A stretch of DNA of 27,807 nt, taken from NCBI GenBank assembly GCA_003427395.1, contig BFEA01000040.1, positions 3,070,631-3,098,437 of the forward strand, written 5' to 3'. The notes beneath the pieces are model-generated. The model saw nothing but the letters and a program-made list of their open reading frames with translations, ran no database searches and was not told where the DNA came from. Below, one piece after another: positions 9,900-19,735 of the stretch. Every line of letters starts with the position of its first letter. Positions within the stretch are counted from its first letter, which is position 1. This DNA comes from Chara braunii (taxonomy: Eukaryota > Streptophyta > Charophyceae > Charales > Characeae). Position numbers and translations under genes: made by a program.

Positions 9900-10178
9900 T
9901 CATAGCGTTCGTAATCCTCTGAGCACACCTTCCTTCTTCGCACTCACCTTCCTTCTCCGCATCCGCCTCTCTCTCAAGTGTTCGCCCTCACTCTCTGCGC
10001 TGGCTATCCCCCTTTGCGCTAGGTTTCTTTCTCTCTGTGCCAGGCTTCTTCTCCTTGTACTTGCTTTTCTTTTAGCGCTCACCTTCTTTCTCCCGTAGCA
10101 TACCGCAATCTCCCGTAGTAAGCGATCATTTTCCTTTACTTCTTTTGATAATCTTTCACTCCCACTTTCAGGATTCAT
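9900..10178 (-). CDS. Lys/Arg-rich ORF between pol and the 3' LTR, 92 aa, doubtful
   Basis: Sense-strand frame in the position where some LTR elements carry an extra or env-like ORF. The first ATG is at 10178; the frame extends a few codons further upstream. The product is highly charged with a heptad-like, helix-prone N-terminal part (ERLSKEVKENDRLL) and internal repeats (KVSAKRKA / KVSAKKEG; SLAQRERN / NLAQRGIA). There is no membrane segment or signal peptide, so it is not an envelope-like protein. The repeats may simply reflect degenerate CT-rich DNA repeats on the plus strand. Confidence 0.25.
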   Translation of the reverse strand: MNPESGSERLSKEVKENDRLLREIAVCYGRKKVSAKRKASTRRRSLAQRERNLAQRGIASAESEGEHLRERRMRRRKVSAKKEGVLRGLRTL

Positions 10179-10303
10179 CTCATCATCGCAGATTTCACTC
10201 ACACAACTTTCTCAGTCCTAGCGCTTAGACACCTCACGTGCATCATGCCTGAGGCACGCCGCGGACAGGGTAGGTGAAGAGGAGGAAGGACAGGGAAGGC
10301 TAG

Positions 10304-10717
10304 GAGGAACCGCCAGCCAGGGTATGGCGCACTTATAGTTCAGAGGAGGAGGAGGAAGAAGAACCAAGAGGCTACGCGCACTGGAGGCACTTTCCGCGTT
10401 ATCCATCATCAGGGTGGTACGAGAAAACTCCATCCCCAGACAGGATGGAATACCTCCGAAATAAGTTTGATGCGCGCTACAACACACCGAGTACCTCTTC
10501 TCCCCCTTATATCCCTAGACCTCCTTCCACTCTTGCAGTAAGCAAGGCCATAGTGCCAGTTCAGCCTCCTTCTGCCCCATGCGCCGTCTCATCACTCCAT
10601 CATCCCAGTCACTGCATTCTCTTCAGCATCTTCTTTCTCCTCTTTCTTTTCCAGCTCGAGCTCATGGCAGTCTTTTACGTCTTATATAAGCGTGACTTCT
10701 TTTCAGCCTTTTAAATC
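10304..10717 (+). other. Antisense open frame, 137 codons, doubtful
   Basis: Plus-strand frame opposite to gag-pol, open from just after a TAG at 10301 to a stop at 10715-10717. It starts with a run of seven Glu, then an aromatic and Pro-rich segment (HWRHFPRYPSSGWYEKTP), ATG at 10445, a Pro/Ser stretch and a hydrophobic Phe/Leu-rich end. Antisense genes are known in some retroelements, but nothing here identifies a family and no homologue is present in the window. Confidence 0.2.
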
Positions 10718-10995
10718 TGATTTTTGGCTAATAAAATTATTTATCCAGTCCACTTCATAGCGTCCCAAGCCTGAGAGTTTGGCTTACTTAAGGCCCGGGA
10801 TGCAGGTTCCTCGCGAACCAGGCCGCTTGTCGGCCACCAAGTAAAATTTTAAGAAGGATTTTGTCTAAATGTTTGACTTGCTCAACTGTTGGCCTTTTCA
10901 TATGGAGGTTACCTCAGCTCTTGATCAGGCACCTATGCTAGGGATGACCCCAGTAATGAGAGTACTCACTCTGTCTGACATGCTGGAAATAAGGT

Positions 10996-11180
10996 ATACC
11001 AAACCCTCTTTTCTGCTCTCTGAATTGAGAGACATCTTCTCAGCTCCTCACTTGATAGAGATACCAAACCCTTGTTTTCTTTCTCTAGTCCCAGTGAGGC
11101 GTCTCCTCAACTTCTCAGACAAAGGGGAGGGGATACCAGACCCTTTTTCTTTTCTCTGGTCAAGGAACTTCAGATAAGTA
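10996..11180. repeat. Three imperfect tandem repeats of about 65-70 bp
   Basis: Each unit begins ATACCAAACCCT or ATACCAGACCCT and continues with a T/C-rich run and a TCTCAG-containing part, at about 10996, 11060 and 11131. On the minus strand each unit has a polypurine run followed by GGGTTTGGTATC, so the array also supplies purine tracts in the element sense. Confidence 0.6.
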
Positions 11181-11719
11181 TTTGTATACCTGCAAAACCA
11201 GCAAGTCCCACAGACACCCCCCATATCCCAGCAAACAGACCCTCTGACAACCAGCAATCAAACATTAACAAATTAAAATAAGCCCCATTAATAAAATAAT
11301 AAATAACAAATAACAATTAATACATAACAGCTCTTCATACCCATGATTTATTGATTGCCTTATTTTCGACCCACCACTGGCCAGGAATGTCAAACGTCCC
11401 GTCAGTCTGACATGCCTCATTCGGCCCGCCTCAGGCCAGGACTAGTCGGATAATCTGTCTTGACAGCCCCTTTGACCTGCCTCAAGGTCAAAACAAATCA
11501 TACCCACTACTCGAGTATGGCAGCCCTTTGACACTCTCGCCAGGACACCCAGACTATAGCGGGTCTGGTCACCCTATGGCAGTAGACGTCCCGTCAGTCT
11601 AACTGTTCCGAATCCGGATTTAACCACTGCGGTCAGGGACCGGCTCACCTACCAGTTTTTGGCCAAGAGCGCTAGCTACCCCGCCCAAATTTTTAAACGT
11701 GGGACCCGGTCTAACCACA

Positions 11720-11915
11720 GTTCCAGGCTCTGGCTAACCTCACTAGATTGCATCCTCTGACTGCGGTAGGGTTCCAGCCGACCCCTCTCAGTCTCATAGG
11801 CCAGACTCCCAGAGTCCTAGCCTCAGCTGACTACGGAATTCGACACTCGCGTCGGGGACCTGCTGACCCCACCAGATTGCAACCTGCTACGGTAAGGCTC
11901 TGGCTAGCCTCGGCA
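11720..11915. repeat. Imperfect direct repeats (GGCTCTGGCTAACCTC family)
   Basis: AGGCTCTGGCTAACCTC near 11727 recurs as AGGCTCTGGCTAGCCTC near 11896. ACTAGATTGCATCCTCTGACT near 11744 recurs as a CCAGATTGCAACCTGCTAC-like block near 11871. The units are about 130-170 bp apart and decayed. Similar CCCGTCAGTCT words occur at about 11399 and 11591. Confidence 0.45.
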
Positions 11916-12022
11916 ATCAACGCATCCTTAGGTTAGAGAAGAAAACCCCAGACACATACAATCAGGCAAGCATATCATAACCCACAAGCAGACTGCCCTT
12001 GCCCCATAACAGAACAAACATT

Positions 12023-12333
12023 TCCCAAGAGACTTACCTTCAGTCTCAAGAGACACTGAACAGACTAGCCAACACTAAGAGTTTGCAAGAGACCTCCCTT
12101 TAGTCACAAACAAAAACTTAGTGCTAGCCCCAGAGAGGTCCCTTTCCTCATCTGAGTGAAGACAGACCCTTTGCCAAGAATCACGAAGTCCCTCTACTGA
12201 CCACTCGCAGTCAAGTAGGGCTGAACTTCTTTATGCCTGCCTTCGTCTCAATCTCTTGAAAGAACAACTTAGTCAGAGACATGAAGTCCTCCTGCTGATA
12301 ATTTTCGATCAGACAAAACTGAACTTGGCTATG
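12023..12333. repeat. Four decayed repeats with GAAGTCC(T)C...GCC ends
   Basis: Blocks at about 12023-12075, 12088-12135, 12186-12241 and 12281-12333 share an order of short words: GAGACCTCCC or GAAGTCCCTC, a central AGTCA/ATCAGACA, then a CTGAAC/ACTTAG part and a GCC end. Spacing is irregular. No coding potential. Confidence 0.35.
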
Positions 12334-12559
12334 CCCATCATGATTTCTATCAGTGATAACAATAACACTGCTTATATCATTTGATATGCCACAGCCATGA
12401 GCTTCTCAGACTTTGACACTATGCCAATGCTCTCAGAACTGTATTCACAGTTACTCCCCGCTCTCAGGATTTGACACTCATGTAACGACTGCAGCGCTGC
12501 ATCAAAGATATAGTCCCATTAACTTAGTTGCTTGCTGACATAGGTAACGAAATGACTTG

Positions 12560-12624
12560 TTGAAAACTGGAATATTGAAACTGAGATGCTGAAACTGGAG
12601 CACTGAAATTGAAATGTTGAATTA
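12560..12624. repeat. Short 14-bp tandem array
   Basis: Four units of consensus TTGAAACTGGAGTA, 14-15 bases each (CTGAAACTGGAGCA, CTGAAATTGAAATG and two others), just beyond the 3' end of pol. No function is apparent. Confidence 0.5.
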
Positions 12625-12716
12625 TCTATGCAAGAATGATCATTGTCTGCTGATAACTGAGCCTCACTGTCTTAGTATCTTACTGTACTCTTTCTCAGTC
12701 CTCTATGACCGTTCTC

Positions 12717-14311
12717 TTACTTGGGTGGTTGATTCCCCTGTCCTCTCTTTGGAGTCACAGTAGGGATCAAGTCAGGATCTCTGAAGATAAACTTACGAAG
12801 TCTTGACCCTGACACCATGTCGTGAACTCTGAATCCGTCTATTTGTGATATCTCATAAACCTTGCCTTCTGCCTCTCCTGTGATTCTGTAACGACCAAAC
12901 CATCTAGGCTCCAATCTTTTAGTCCATTGTGTCTCAAGAGAACTGTTAAACAGAAGAACAACATCTCAAATCTTCAATTTCTCTTTTCTTATGTACATTT
13001 TCTTGTTCCATCTTTCTTGATCCGATAGTTTGCTGGATGTCATTCTCTCTGCTGCATCCATCACTGCCTGATCAACTTCAGGCTGATCTGAAGGAGTTCT
13101 GAAATAGAATAATCCCTGCCACTTTTTTGACTTGACCATGTCTTAACAATACTCTCAATAGGCAATGTAGCATATCGGCCGTACCACAGGGTAAAATGTG
13201 CATAACCAACAGTTCTCTTGACTGTGATATTATCAGCATATACAACAGCTCTTAACTCCTTTGGCCAGTTACAGAGTTTCCCTTCACACCACTTGGCCAA
13301 TGAATCTTTCAGAGTTTTGTGACCTCTTTCAACAGGTGCATTCGCTTGAGGATGGTAAGTAGTCACATACCGAATTTTGACTCCCAATCTGAGTATAATT
13401 TTTCTGACAACCTCATTTCGGAATTATGATCCTCTGTCTGAGACAAATTCTCCGATAAAGGGATACCTGAGATAGACTTTCTTTATCCAATTAGCCACTT
13501 GCTCGGCTGTCTTCTTTTTCAGAGTTTTTGCCTCAACGTATCCAGAGAATATATCTCTCATGTTTAGTATGTATCTCATCCCACCCTTGTCTGGAGGCAT
13601 AGTGATGAGATCTAGATGAACTCTACTACCTGGCTCTACCAGGATTGCAGGGAATAGGGGCTCAATCATCCTCGTGGTAGACCTCTTCTGACATAAGACA
13701 CATGATTTACAGTATCTGAAAATCATGTCTCTCATGCAAGGCCAGAAGTAGAGTTTGACAGTCTTGGAGTAGGTAGCCTCAGCAGCCCTGTGACCACCAA
13801 CGACCCCTTCATGCAAAGCAGCAATTATCTCTAGCTGCCTCTCTTTACCACAGACCACTGTTAGTGGAGGTAGGCCTCCCCCACCATCCACAAAGAGATG
13901 TCCTCTTTTTAGTCTGAATTTCTTCCTTGAATCTTTACAGTAATATTCTTTTAGTTGCTCATTTTTCATTTTTCTGCCAATCTCTTGATAGTTCTCATCA
14001 TATTCTTCAAAGAAGAAAAATATCTCTTCTTCCTTTTTTTCACTCTCCTCTTCTTCCTTTGAACCTGAACTTTCCCCAATCTCATGAGCAGCCACCACCG
14101 CTGCATTAACTCTTGCATACCAATCGTTTGGTTCGTCATCTTCTTCTTTCCCTAGAATCGACTCATAGACGTATGCACTTGTAATTTCTCCCCAACTGTC
14201 TCTCTCTTTTGGGCCACAGACTTCACTTGTAGGAGCATGGTGCCTCATAGTCCTTATCATCTCTTTCATTAAGGAAATTATTAACATAGGCAAATTCTTC
14301 AATTGTTCCAT
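12717..14311 (-). pseudogene. int: Integrase region of pol, broken
   Basis: Inserts the cDNA into the genome. The N-terminal HHCC zinc finger is complete: His 167 and His 174 (HEGVVGGH), then Cys 204 and Cys 207 (CKSC..C), counted from 14311. The DDE core follows: Asp in HLDLI, Asp in SDRG, and Glu in APVERG. The C-terminal part has RWFGRYRI and ends at 12717; no chromodomain was seen. An acidic linker (EEEEESEKKEEE) precedes the finger. Breaks: TAA at 13426-13424 right after SDRGS where Glu is expected, a frameshift near 13090-13130, and TGA at 12968-12966. The upstream join to RNase H also shifts frame near 14240. All catalytic residues survive, but no intact protein can be made. Confidence 0.85.
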
Positions 14312-14821
14312 TCACATTTTTCTCTTCTTCTCGCGACTCAATCCGGCTTAAACCATCCGCTCTGTTCTTCTTAGTGAGGATCTTTTCCAATTTAAAATCA
14401 TATGTCCAGATGAAAGCGATCTATCTGCTGATTGTTGGATCTACCTGTTGATGCTTTTTAATGACACCAATCACAGCAGATGCATCAATCCTCAGGAGGA
14501 TGAATCTCCTTCCCAACACATAGTGCTTGAAGCACCAGAGGCTATGAATGATTGACAATAGCTCTTTCCTGAATTGGGTGTAGCCTCTTTCAGTAGAATT
14601 GAGGGTTCTGCTTTCAAATCTTTAGGGTCTTTCTCTCTCATTTTCATCTTTCTGTATGAGCACTCCATACAGAGCCACTGGTCCTCCATCAGCCTCAATG
14701 ATGAAAGGTCTTGTCTCCTCATCATCATAATAGGGTACTCCCAGTACTACTCCACCATCTCTTAGTTTTTCTTGCAACGTTTCTGCTGCAGCTTGTGTTT
14801 TATCATTCCACGTTAAGTTAG
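14312..14821 (-). pseudogene. RNase H region of pol, broken
   Basis: Degrades the RNA strand of the RNA-DNA hybrid. The start of the domain is seen in the preceding frame (FIIEADGGPVALYGVLIQ, with the catalytic-type Asp after Glu-Ala). It continues as a RFESRTLNSTER-like block, then YTQFRKELLSI, LGRRFILLRID and ADGLSRIE. All are in one frame but split by TAA at 14624-14622 and TAG at 14423-14421; the TAG is where a Trp is usual in Gypsy elements. An alternative frame at 14492-14728 is only a shadow of this domain. Followed by a linker and then integrase. Confidence 0.7.
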
Positions 14822-15012
14822 CCCCTTGTCTTACCATTTCTCTCAGAGGTTCTGCAAGGGCAACAAAATGAGGAATAAAAATTCTCCAGAATCTACAGAC
14901 TCCCAAGAAGCTTTTGNCCCCTTGTCTTACCATTTCTCTCAGAGGTTCTGCAAGGGCAACAAAATGAGGAATAAAAATTCTCCAGAATCTACAGACTCCC
15001 AAGAAGCTTTTG
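14822..15012. repeat. 95-bp direct duplication joined by a single N (assembly artefact)
   Basis: 14822-14916 and 14918-15012 are identical 95-base copies with one N at 14917. Because 95 plus 1 is a multiple of three, the RT frame reads through and duplicates 32 residues of the SFLGVCRFWRIF segment. Exact identity, the single N and the same 95-bp size at 24838-25028 mark an unmerged contig overlap, not biology. Confidence 0.85.
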
Positions 15013-16091
15013 ACATCTATTGACATTTGTCACTCTTTTGAGAGGCAGAGGTCAGTTCAGGATTTTGTCTACCTTCTTGGGATCTGGACTCTTACCCTTG
15101 GAGAAGCATCTCAAGCCCAAAATTATCACTTNCGGTTGGAAGAAAATGGACTTTGGTCNACTGACAGTCAGATTATACTTCTGAAGTTTTTCTAGGACCA
15201 TCTTTACTCCTTCAGCATGTTTCCAGACAAACTCTCTGACTTNCCGTGCGACNAAAGTTTCATCTTTTACTAAGGGTCCTTTTACAGGATTATCATCAAT
15301 GNAGGGACAAATTATTTCAGGAGAGATGTCCTGCATAACTTTGATCATATCCCTTTGAACCACCGCNACTCCGTTAGTCCAGCCCTGAGGTACCACACAC
15401 ATCTGAACAAGCCCCCTTGTCNTGTGCATGGCAGTCAGCGGTCGGCTAGTGGGATCAATAGNGAACTGATCATAGCCGGAATACAGGTCAACTAGGGAAT
15501 AAATACATNGACCAGCAAAGGATTCAGCGAGGAAATCAGCATTAGGAAGACTACCTNCATCACGTACCGTCACAGAATTGAGCTTCTGAAGATTCTGTAT
15601 CCATCTTAGCCCACCCCCTGGTTTTCAGAAACAAAACCAGTGGTTAGCATATGGTCCATCAGCAGGTTCAGCAACATTAGATGCAATATTTTNGTCAAGA
15701 TACTTNACAACCTTTGCTTNTTNCTTCAAGGCATACTTGGTTGGTCTATCATTCNANGGAACATGATCCACTGTCCACATCTTGGCCATCTTGATCATGT
15801 CCACGTCCAATCGCCCTCTCTCTTCATCATTAAAGGAGAAGGCACCAGAGAATTTCTGACACATCTTGAAGATATATTCTTTCTCTTTAGGCAGGATAAA
15901 CTGATCCGAGGCTATCTTCATTGTGTCAAACCTTTCTTTAGTGACCCTATTCTCCAGTTTTGTTGATTTTCTCAATGCTCTTATAATTTGTCTTTCCTTT
16001 TCCAATGCTTCATCATAGTCTTTCTCTATTAAGACTGCCACTGAGTTTTTCTTCAGCCCCTTGGGCTTGTACTTTCTTTTTGACCCAGTGA
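14822..16091 (-). pseudogene. RT: Reverse transcriptase region of pol, broken
   Basis: Copies element RNA into DNA. Blocks in order: the N-terminal AEPADGPYANHWF segment; KPGGGLRWIQNL; SLVDLYSGYDQF (first catalytic Asp); RPLTAMH; VPQGWTN; [YF]IDDNPVKGP with the two catalytic Asp (an N hides the first letter); TVSxPKS; ILGLRC; and the connection SFLGVCRFWRIFIPHF. The wording fits a fungal, Puccinia-type Ty3/Gypsy lineage as I recall it. Breaks: a frameshift at a T run near 16105 from the protease frame, TGA at 15627-15625, TGA at 15054-15052 where Trp is expected, and a frameshift best explained by about 10 extra bases at 15018-15027 with a repeated TGACAT. A 95-bp artefactual duplication lies inside. 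Confidence 0.9.
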
Positions 16092-17105
16092 CTATTTTCC
16101 TAAAAAAGGGCGAGTCGATGCAAATCTCAATTTCATCTTCCCTCTCTTAGCAGTTTTCACAGCTTTCTTGAAGGCTTCAATTTGTCCATCCTCATCCTCG
16201 AGTTTACCAATGNCTCTCATCATCTTCGAAACTTGATTGATTCCCACTGAAATCTCTTCTTTTGCTTCACGTTTTCCTTCGTCCTTTAGTCTACTAACCC
16301 TTTCAGCAGATTTCTCCCTCCTGATCGAGTTAGCAGACAGTTGATGCTTGAACTCATTTTTCGTACTGACCATAAAGGTCTGCTCTTGAGTAGTCTCTAG
16401 ATCCTGTAGGCTGATCCAAGATGACCCCTCATGACTGAAAAATTGGACCACCTCCATCCTATGCAAGAATAGAGTTCCCAAGATACAGTCATGATCCAGG
16501 TCAGATACTAGAAAACTCAGTAACTCCACAGTCATTGTCCCAACCTTGATAGACAAATTATCAACAAATTCTGCTACGAATAGTTCTCCTGCAATATTAC
16601 TTAGTACGTTTTGTGTAGGCCTGTCAATAGATAAATTACATGCTTCCATCGTTCTTCGTGAAAGAAGTATCATCTCTGCCCTAGAATCTACTAGGGCTAA
16701 AATATTCACTTGATTAATGCGAATTGTAAGATGTCCACAACCCATGGTTGCAAATCTCATCTTGCAACCATGTAGTGATCTATTGACTTGGTTGGGAAAG
16801 ACTGACCCCAAATAATTAACTTCCATTTTCTTCTTCTCAATTAACCTTTTCAGTTTTTCTCTCAGTTTGGGTGCTAGCGTCATTGCTTCCTTGAAACACA
16901 ATGTCATTTTTGTTTCCTCCAGCATCTTAGCAATTAGACTAGAAATCACAATCCCATCGTCCAAATCACTCTTGAGGATAAATTTTCTCTTTCTCCCTTG
17001 TTCATTCTTTTCCTGTGAACGTTCCATTTCAGGATCATTAAGGATGTCGATAAGTGACTCCTCAACCTTCTTTCTTTTCTTTTCTTCTATCATTTGAGGT
17101 GTCAT
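16092..17105 (-). pseudogene. Aspartic protease region of Gag-Pol
   Basis: Retropepsin-like domain that would process the polyprotein. The active-site loop reads ALVDSR at residues 137-142 from 17105, where ALVDSG is usual. The AGG codon at 16682-16680 differs from GGG by one base, and loss of the flap-side Gly would probably harm activity. The second signature is CILGTLFLHR near residue 208. A Lys/Glu-rich segment precedes the domain and another Lys-rich one follows. The frame is open for 337 codons but has no true start of its own: it joins the Gag frame by a shift near 17105-17115 and the RT frame by a shift near 16105. Confidence 0.8.
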
Positions 17106-17491
17106 ACGGGTTTGGTGATTCTAACTTCACCAACCCTGACACTAGGTTCCATGATAAGCTCTGGGGGTAGATCACCATGAAATGACATCATGTTAGCCAG
17201 GAAATGAACCATTTCATTGGAAGAGTACTCCACTAATCCAGAGGGATTCTAAAAAGTAGGGTTCCCTCCCAATGGAGACTCACTTGTTGATGCCTCACTA
17301 GGCTCACACTCTGTCAATGTTAAGGACTGCAGAGACAACTCAATCATGGTATGAGGGTCATCTGTTCTTTATATCAGTTCACTAGGCAAATCTCCAGTAA
17401 AGAGATGAACATTCACATTGGTCTTTCTCTTCTTTTTAATCTTCATCTTTTCATCATGCTTAAGAGCAAGAAGCCTCATACCTCCCAGATG
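17106..17491 (-). pseudogene. Gag-to-protease linker, broken by stops
   Basis: In the Gag frame the reading continues past the stop at 17494-17492 with a basic segment (KMKIKKKRKTNVNVHLFTG). It goes through TAA at 17371-17369 and TAG at 17251-17249, then a segment ending PPELIMEPSVRVGEV before the shift into the protease frame. That these segments stay protein-like across stops shows Gag and Pol were once one frame. Confidence 0.65.
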
Positions 17492-18607
17492 TCAGGGGTC
17501 TAACTTATTCCATGAACTATCACAGACGTGGCCCATTGCATCTTTCTTTGTCACCCCATTCCTTACATCCTCCTCAAGAGGCTTGCAATAGGTGGTAATA
17601 TGTCCACTTTCGCCACAATAGTAACAAGTAAAACTCCTCTTAGGACGCTCATCATATTTTCTTTTCTCATTGCTTCCTCCATCACCATTCTTCCTATTCC
17701 TTTTGGTTCTGGACGAATCTCCTTTCTTACCATGATTTTCGTTGTCATCACCATCGTCGTCATCTTCCTCACTTTCAACCTTTTTATTTCCCCTATCATC
17801 CACAACATGAGTTGCAGGCCTTGCAGGCATAAAGTTAGTCATCACCTTTTGAAAAATGTTCTCGGCAGTTAGATTTCTTTCTCTATTCATTCCATTCTCA
17901 GTCTCTCAATCCTTGGCCAAAGTACTGATCTGATTCAGTGACCATTTCTTATGACAGACAGTAGGTAAAGTTCTTATGATTGCCACAATTTCAGCCCATC
18001 TAAGAAGATAGTGCTGAGCTTGATTAAGGGCTGTTTGCCTTTCTGTGTCCGTAAAATTTGTCAAAAGTATATGGCATCTCTGAGTTTCGTCCAAATATGG
18101 AATTTTTCTTGCTGTTCGGAAGAAGGTCTGAAGAAAAACATTGAAAGTGTCATATGTAGCTCTTCTGATGTTAAGTAAATCCTTAGTTGTAGTCGGAACT
18201 GAATCTTTCTCAAATTCATTTTTCATCATTTCCTTGACTTCTTCCCAAGTAGTAGCACCTTCCATTAATTCCTGAACTGTCAGTCTTGAGTCAGTATCAC
18301 AATAAGATAGGAGGTGCTTAAGCCGTTGCTTATCTGTCCAGCCATTACTGAGTCCAAATAACGCATACTCGTCCAGGAAGTCATTAACCTGTGGTCCTCT
18401 GAAGCAGGGAATTCTCTCATCTGGTTTTTTTGCTCTACCAATATCTGACCCCCCTTTGATTGTATCAACTCTCTCGACCAGTTCCCGTATGACCTCAACC
18501 AATGTCTCTTCATTGGTCCCTGCAGATGTACTCGGTCTTGCTCGCCCTGCCATCTTGACCATATACTTTTCCCAAGTATACCCTTCTCTTTCTGTGACTG
18601 TTGTCAT
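17492..18607 (-). pseudogene. gag: Gag with CCHC zinc knuckle, split by an in-frame TGA
   Basis: Structural protein that forms the particle and binds the RNA. ATG at 18607; the first 233 codons contain a retrotransposon Gag domain (an FLDEYALFG segment, LTVQELMEGATTWEEVKEMM, then a FFRTARKIPYL segment). TGA at 17908-17906 interrupts, and the same frame goes on through a charged Asp/Glu/Lys/Arg linker to CYYCGESGHITTYC, a C-x2-C-x4-H-x4-C knuckle, ending at TGA 17494-17492. The interrupting TGA could be a decayed Arg codon; stop readthrough cannot be excluded but the many other breaks argue against it. The start lies 16 bases after the preceding Y ORF stop. Confidence 0.85.
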
Positions 18608-18623
18608 TTTTCTTCTCTGCCCT

Positions 18624-18890
18624 TCAATCTCTCACTCTCTTCGCAAGAGATACAGGCTCGTTCCTCTCTTCTCTTGTCTGCTCTACCCCCTGATTGTTCT
18701 GTACATATAGGGTATAAGCAATAATTGATTGGGTAGTGATCAAGGACAGTGCAATCCTTCTCAGCTTTCCAATATAATCTTCAATCAACTCTCTCTCATC
18801 ATCTCTATTCAACCTTCTATTATACCCCTTTATAGTACCCCGGATCATAAAATATCGAGTCAGGTCTATAATCTCATAATCAAATTGCAT
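18624..18890 (-). CDS. Family Y ORF (leader copy 2), 88 aa, function unknown
   Basis: Intact ATG-to-TGA frame directly before gag (16 bases between its stop and the Gag ATG). It has a predicted strand (YFMIRGTIKG), a charged helix (DDERELIEDYIGKL), a strand pair around SIIAYTLYV, and a C-terminal helix EPVSLAKRVRD. The last part aligns with the end of the preceding ORF (ERVSLARRINSG), and both stop within a few residues of it, which supports a real, duplicated protein. Its ATG is three bases after the stop of that ORF, in the same frame. No known domain recognised; no signal peptide or membrane segment. Confidence 0.55.
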   Translation of the reverse strand: MQFDYEIIDLTRYFMIRGTIKGYNRRLNRDDERELIEDYIGKLRRIALSLITTQSIIAYTLYVQNNQGVEQTREERNEPVSLAKRVRD

Positions 18891-18893
18891 CGT

Positions 18894-19184
18894 TTACAAC
18901 CCACTGTTGATCCTTCTTGCAAGAGAGACCCGTTCTTCAAAAATGTGATACGATACTCTCTCAATAGTTCCCACTTTCATCACCTTTAACAGATAGTTTA
19001 TCTCAGTCTGGTCAGTGGTAACTCTCAAGGCAGAGTCTCTCATGCGATCTAAGAAAGGTTGCAAAAACTCAAGCTCATCTAGGGGAGAAAAATTTCTGTC
19101 AGAGATCCTAAGAGTCCCTTCTATCTTGACTTGTTTACTCTCCAACACAACTCCTAGTGTCAGCTGTTCAGTCAAACTGGACAT
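18894..19184 (-). CDS. Family Y ORF (leader copy 1), 96 aa, function unknown
   Basis: Intact ATG-to-TAA frame whose ATG is two bases after the TAG of the upstream X ORF (TAGCAATG). It has a strand (QVKIEGTLRI), a Leu/Glu/Phe-rich helix (LDELEFLQPFLDRM), the core ALRVTTDQTEINYLLKV, and the C-terminal EERVSLARRINSG. It matches the ORF at 18624-18890 most closely and those at 22078-22329 and 23624-23869 more distantly. Position in the leader between primer site and gag means it would be on the genomic RNA. Confidence 0.55.
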   Translation of the reverse strand: MSSLTEQLTLGVVLESKQVKIEGTLRISDRNFSPLDELEFLQPFLDRMRDSALRVTTDQTEINYLLKVMKVGTIERVSYHIFEERVSLARRINSGL

Positions 19185-19186
19185 TG

Positions 19187-19735
19187 CTAATCATCATAAG
19201 AAACATCTGAAAGATAGATCTCAGGTTGGACACAATTAGGGATCTCAAATCTGTGTTCGAAGGTACTCAGGAGCAGGGATTTTATCATCACAGTGGAGTC
19301 TTTTTCTCTTGCTCTACCAGTCTCAGCAATGGTTCCCAACAGAGGCATCCAGTCTCTCCTACCTTCAAATCCCTTAACAATTGAAAACTCAGGAAGCCTC
19401 TCAAATTGTCTCACTTCTTTTCCTTGGTTACTTTTCTCTTTAGCTTTTCACATCGTTTCTTGATTCTTATGAGAATAATATAAGCGTCTGTGTGAGACTT
19501 TCAAATAGTCATCTTCATTTTCTAGGCCTGCTGATACATAAATCCGTACATCCAGACTGCCAGCACTCAGGAATTTGACCACTGGTATGTGAAATATTAT
19601 GAGCCCTCCCTCACAAGTCTCATATCTCAGGATCACAAAAGGACTATCACACCCTACTACCTCATACAGTTTACCCCTCACAGTAGTTATCCTGGCTACT
19701 GAGAATATTCTTCTTGGACTCTCTTCACTTCCCAT
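19187..19735 (-). pseudogene. Family X ORF (leader copy 3), split by an in-frame TGA
   Basis: ATG at 19735, overlapping the previous ORF by 40 bases in another frame. The frame is open to TGA at 19450-19448, resumes in the same frame (KAKEKSNQGKEV) and ends with TAG at 19189-19187, for 182 codons in all. Family anchors in order: RYETCEGG, LDVRIYV, then after the stop LPEFSIVKG and DW followed by LLGTIAE. These align with RYEMVESG, YDVRIYV, PVPPLPD and NNW..MIKFA of the ORF at 19696-20190. The single stop could be decay or readthrough. Confidence 0.5.

Larger units (their letters stand above)
10720..12716. other. 3' internal untranslated region made of degenerate tandem repeats
   Basis: Nearly 2 kb between the plus-strand frame and the end of pol without a convincing gene. 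Several different decayed tandem arrays can be seen and are listed separately. Short frames at 10869-11281 and 11748-11936 have no motif and are not called. The TA-rich stretch at 11270-11340 has many AATAA words on the plus strand. Confidence 0.5.

Noticed and set aside
9900-10178. Envelope-like third ORF
   Set aside because: No signal peptide, membrane segment or Cys pattern; the product is a charged Lys/Arg-rich repeat, so I list it only as a doubtful ORF.
14822-15012. Apparent 32-residue duplication inside RT
   Set aside because: Perfect copies with a single N between them and the same 95-bp size as another site; an assembly artefact, not a domain duplication.
17528-17872. 114-codon plus-strand frame opposite Gag
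   Set aside because: It is the shadow of the Gag linker and zinc knuckle on the other strand.
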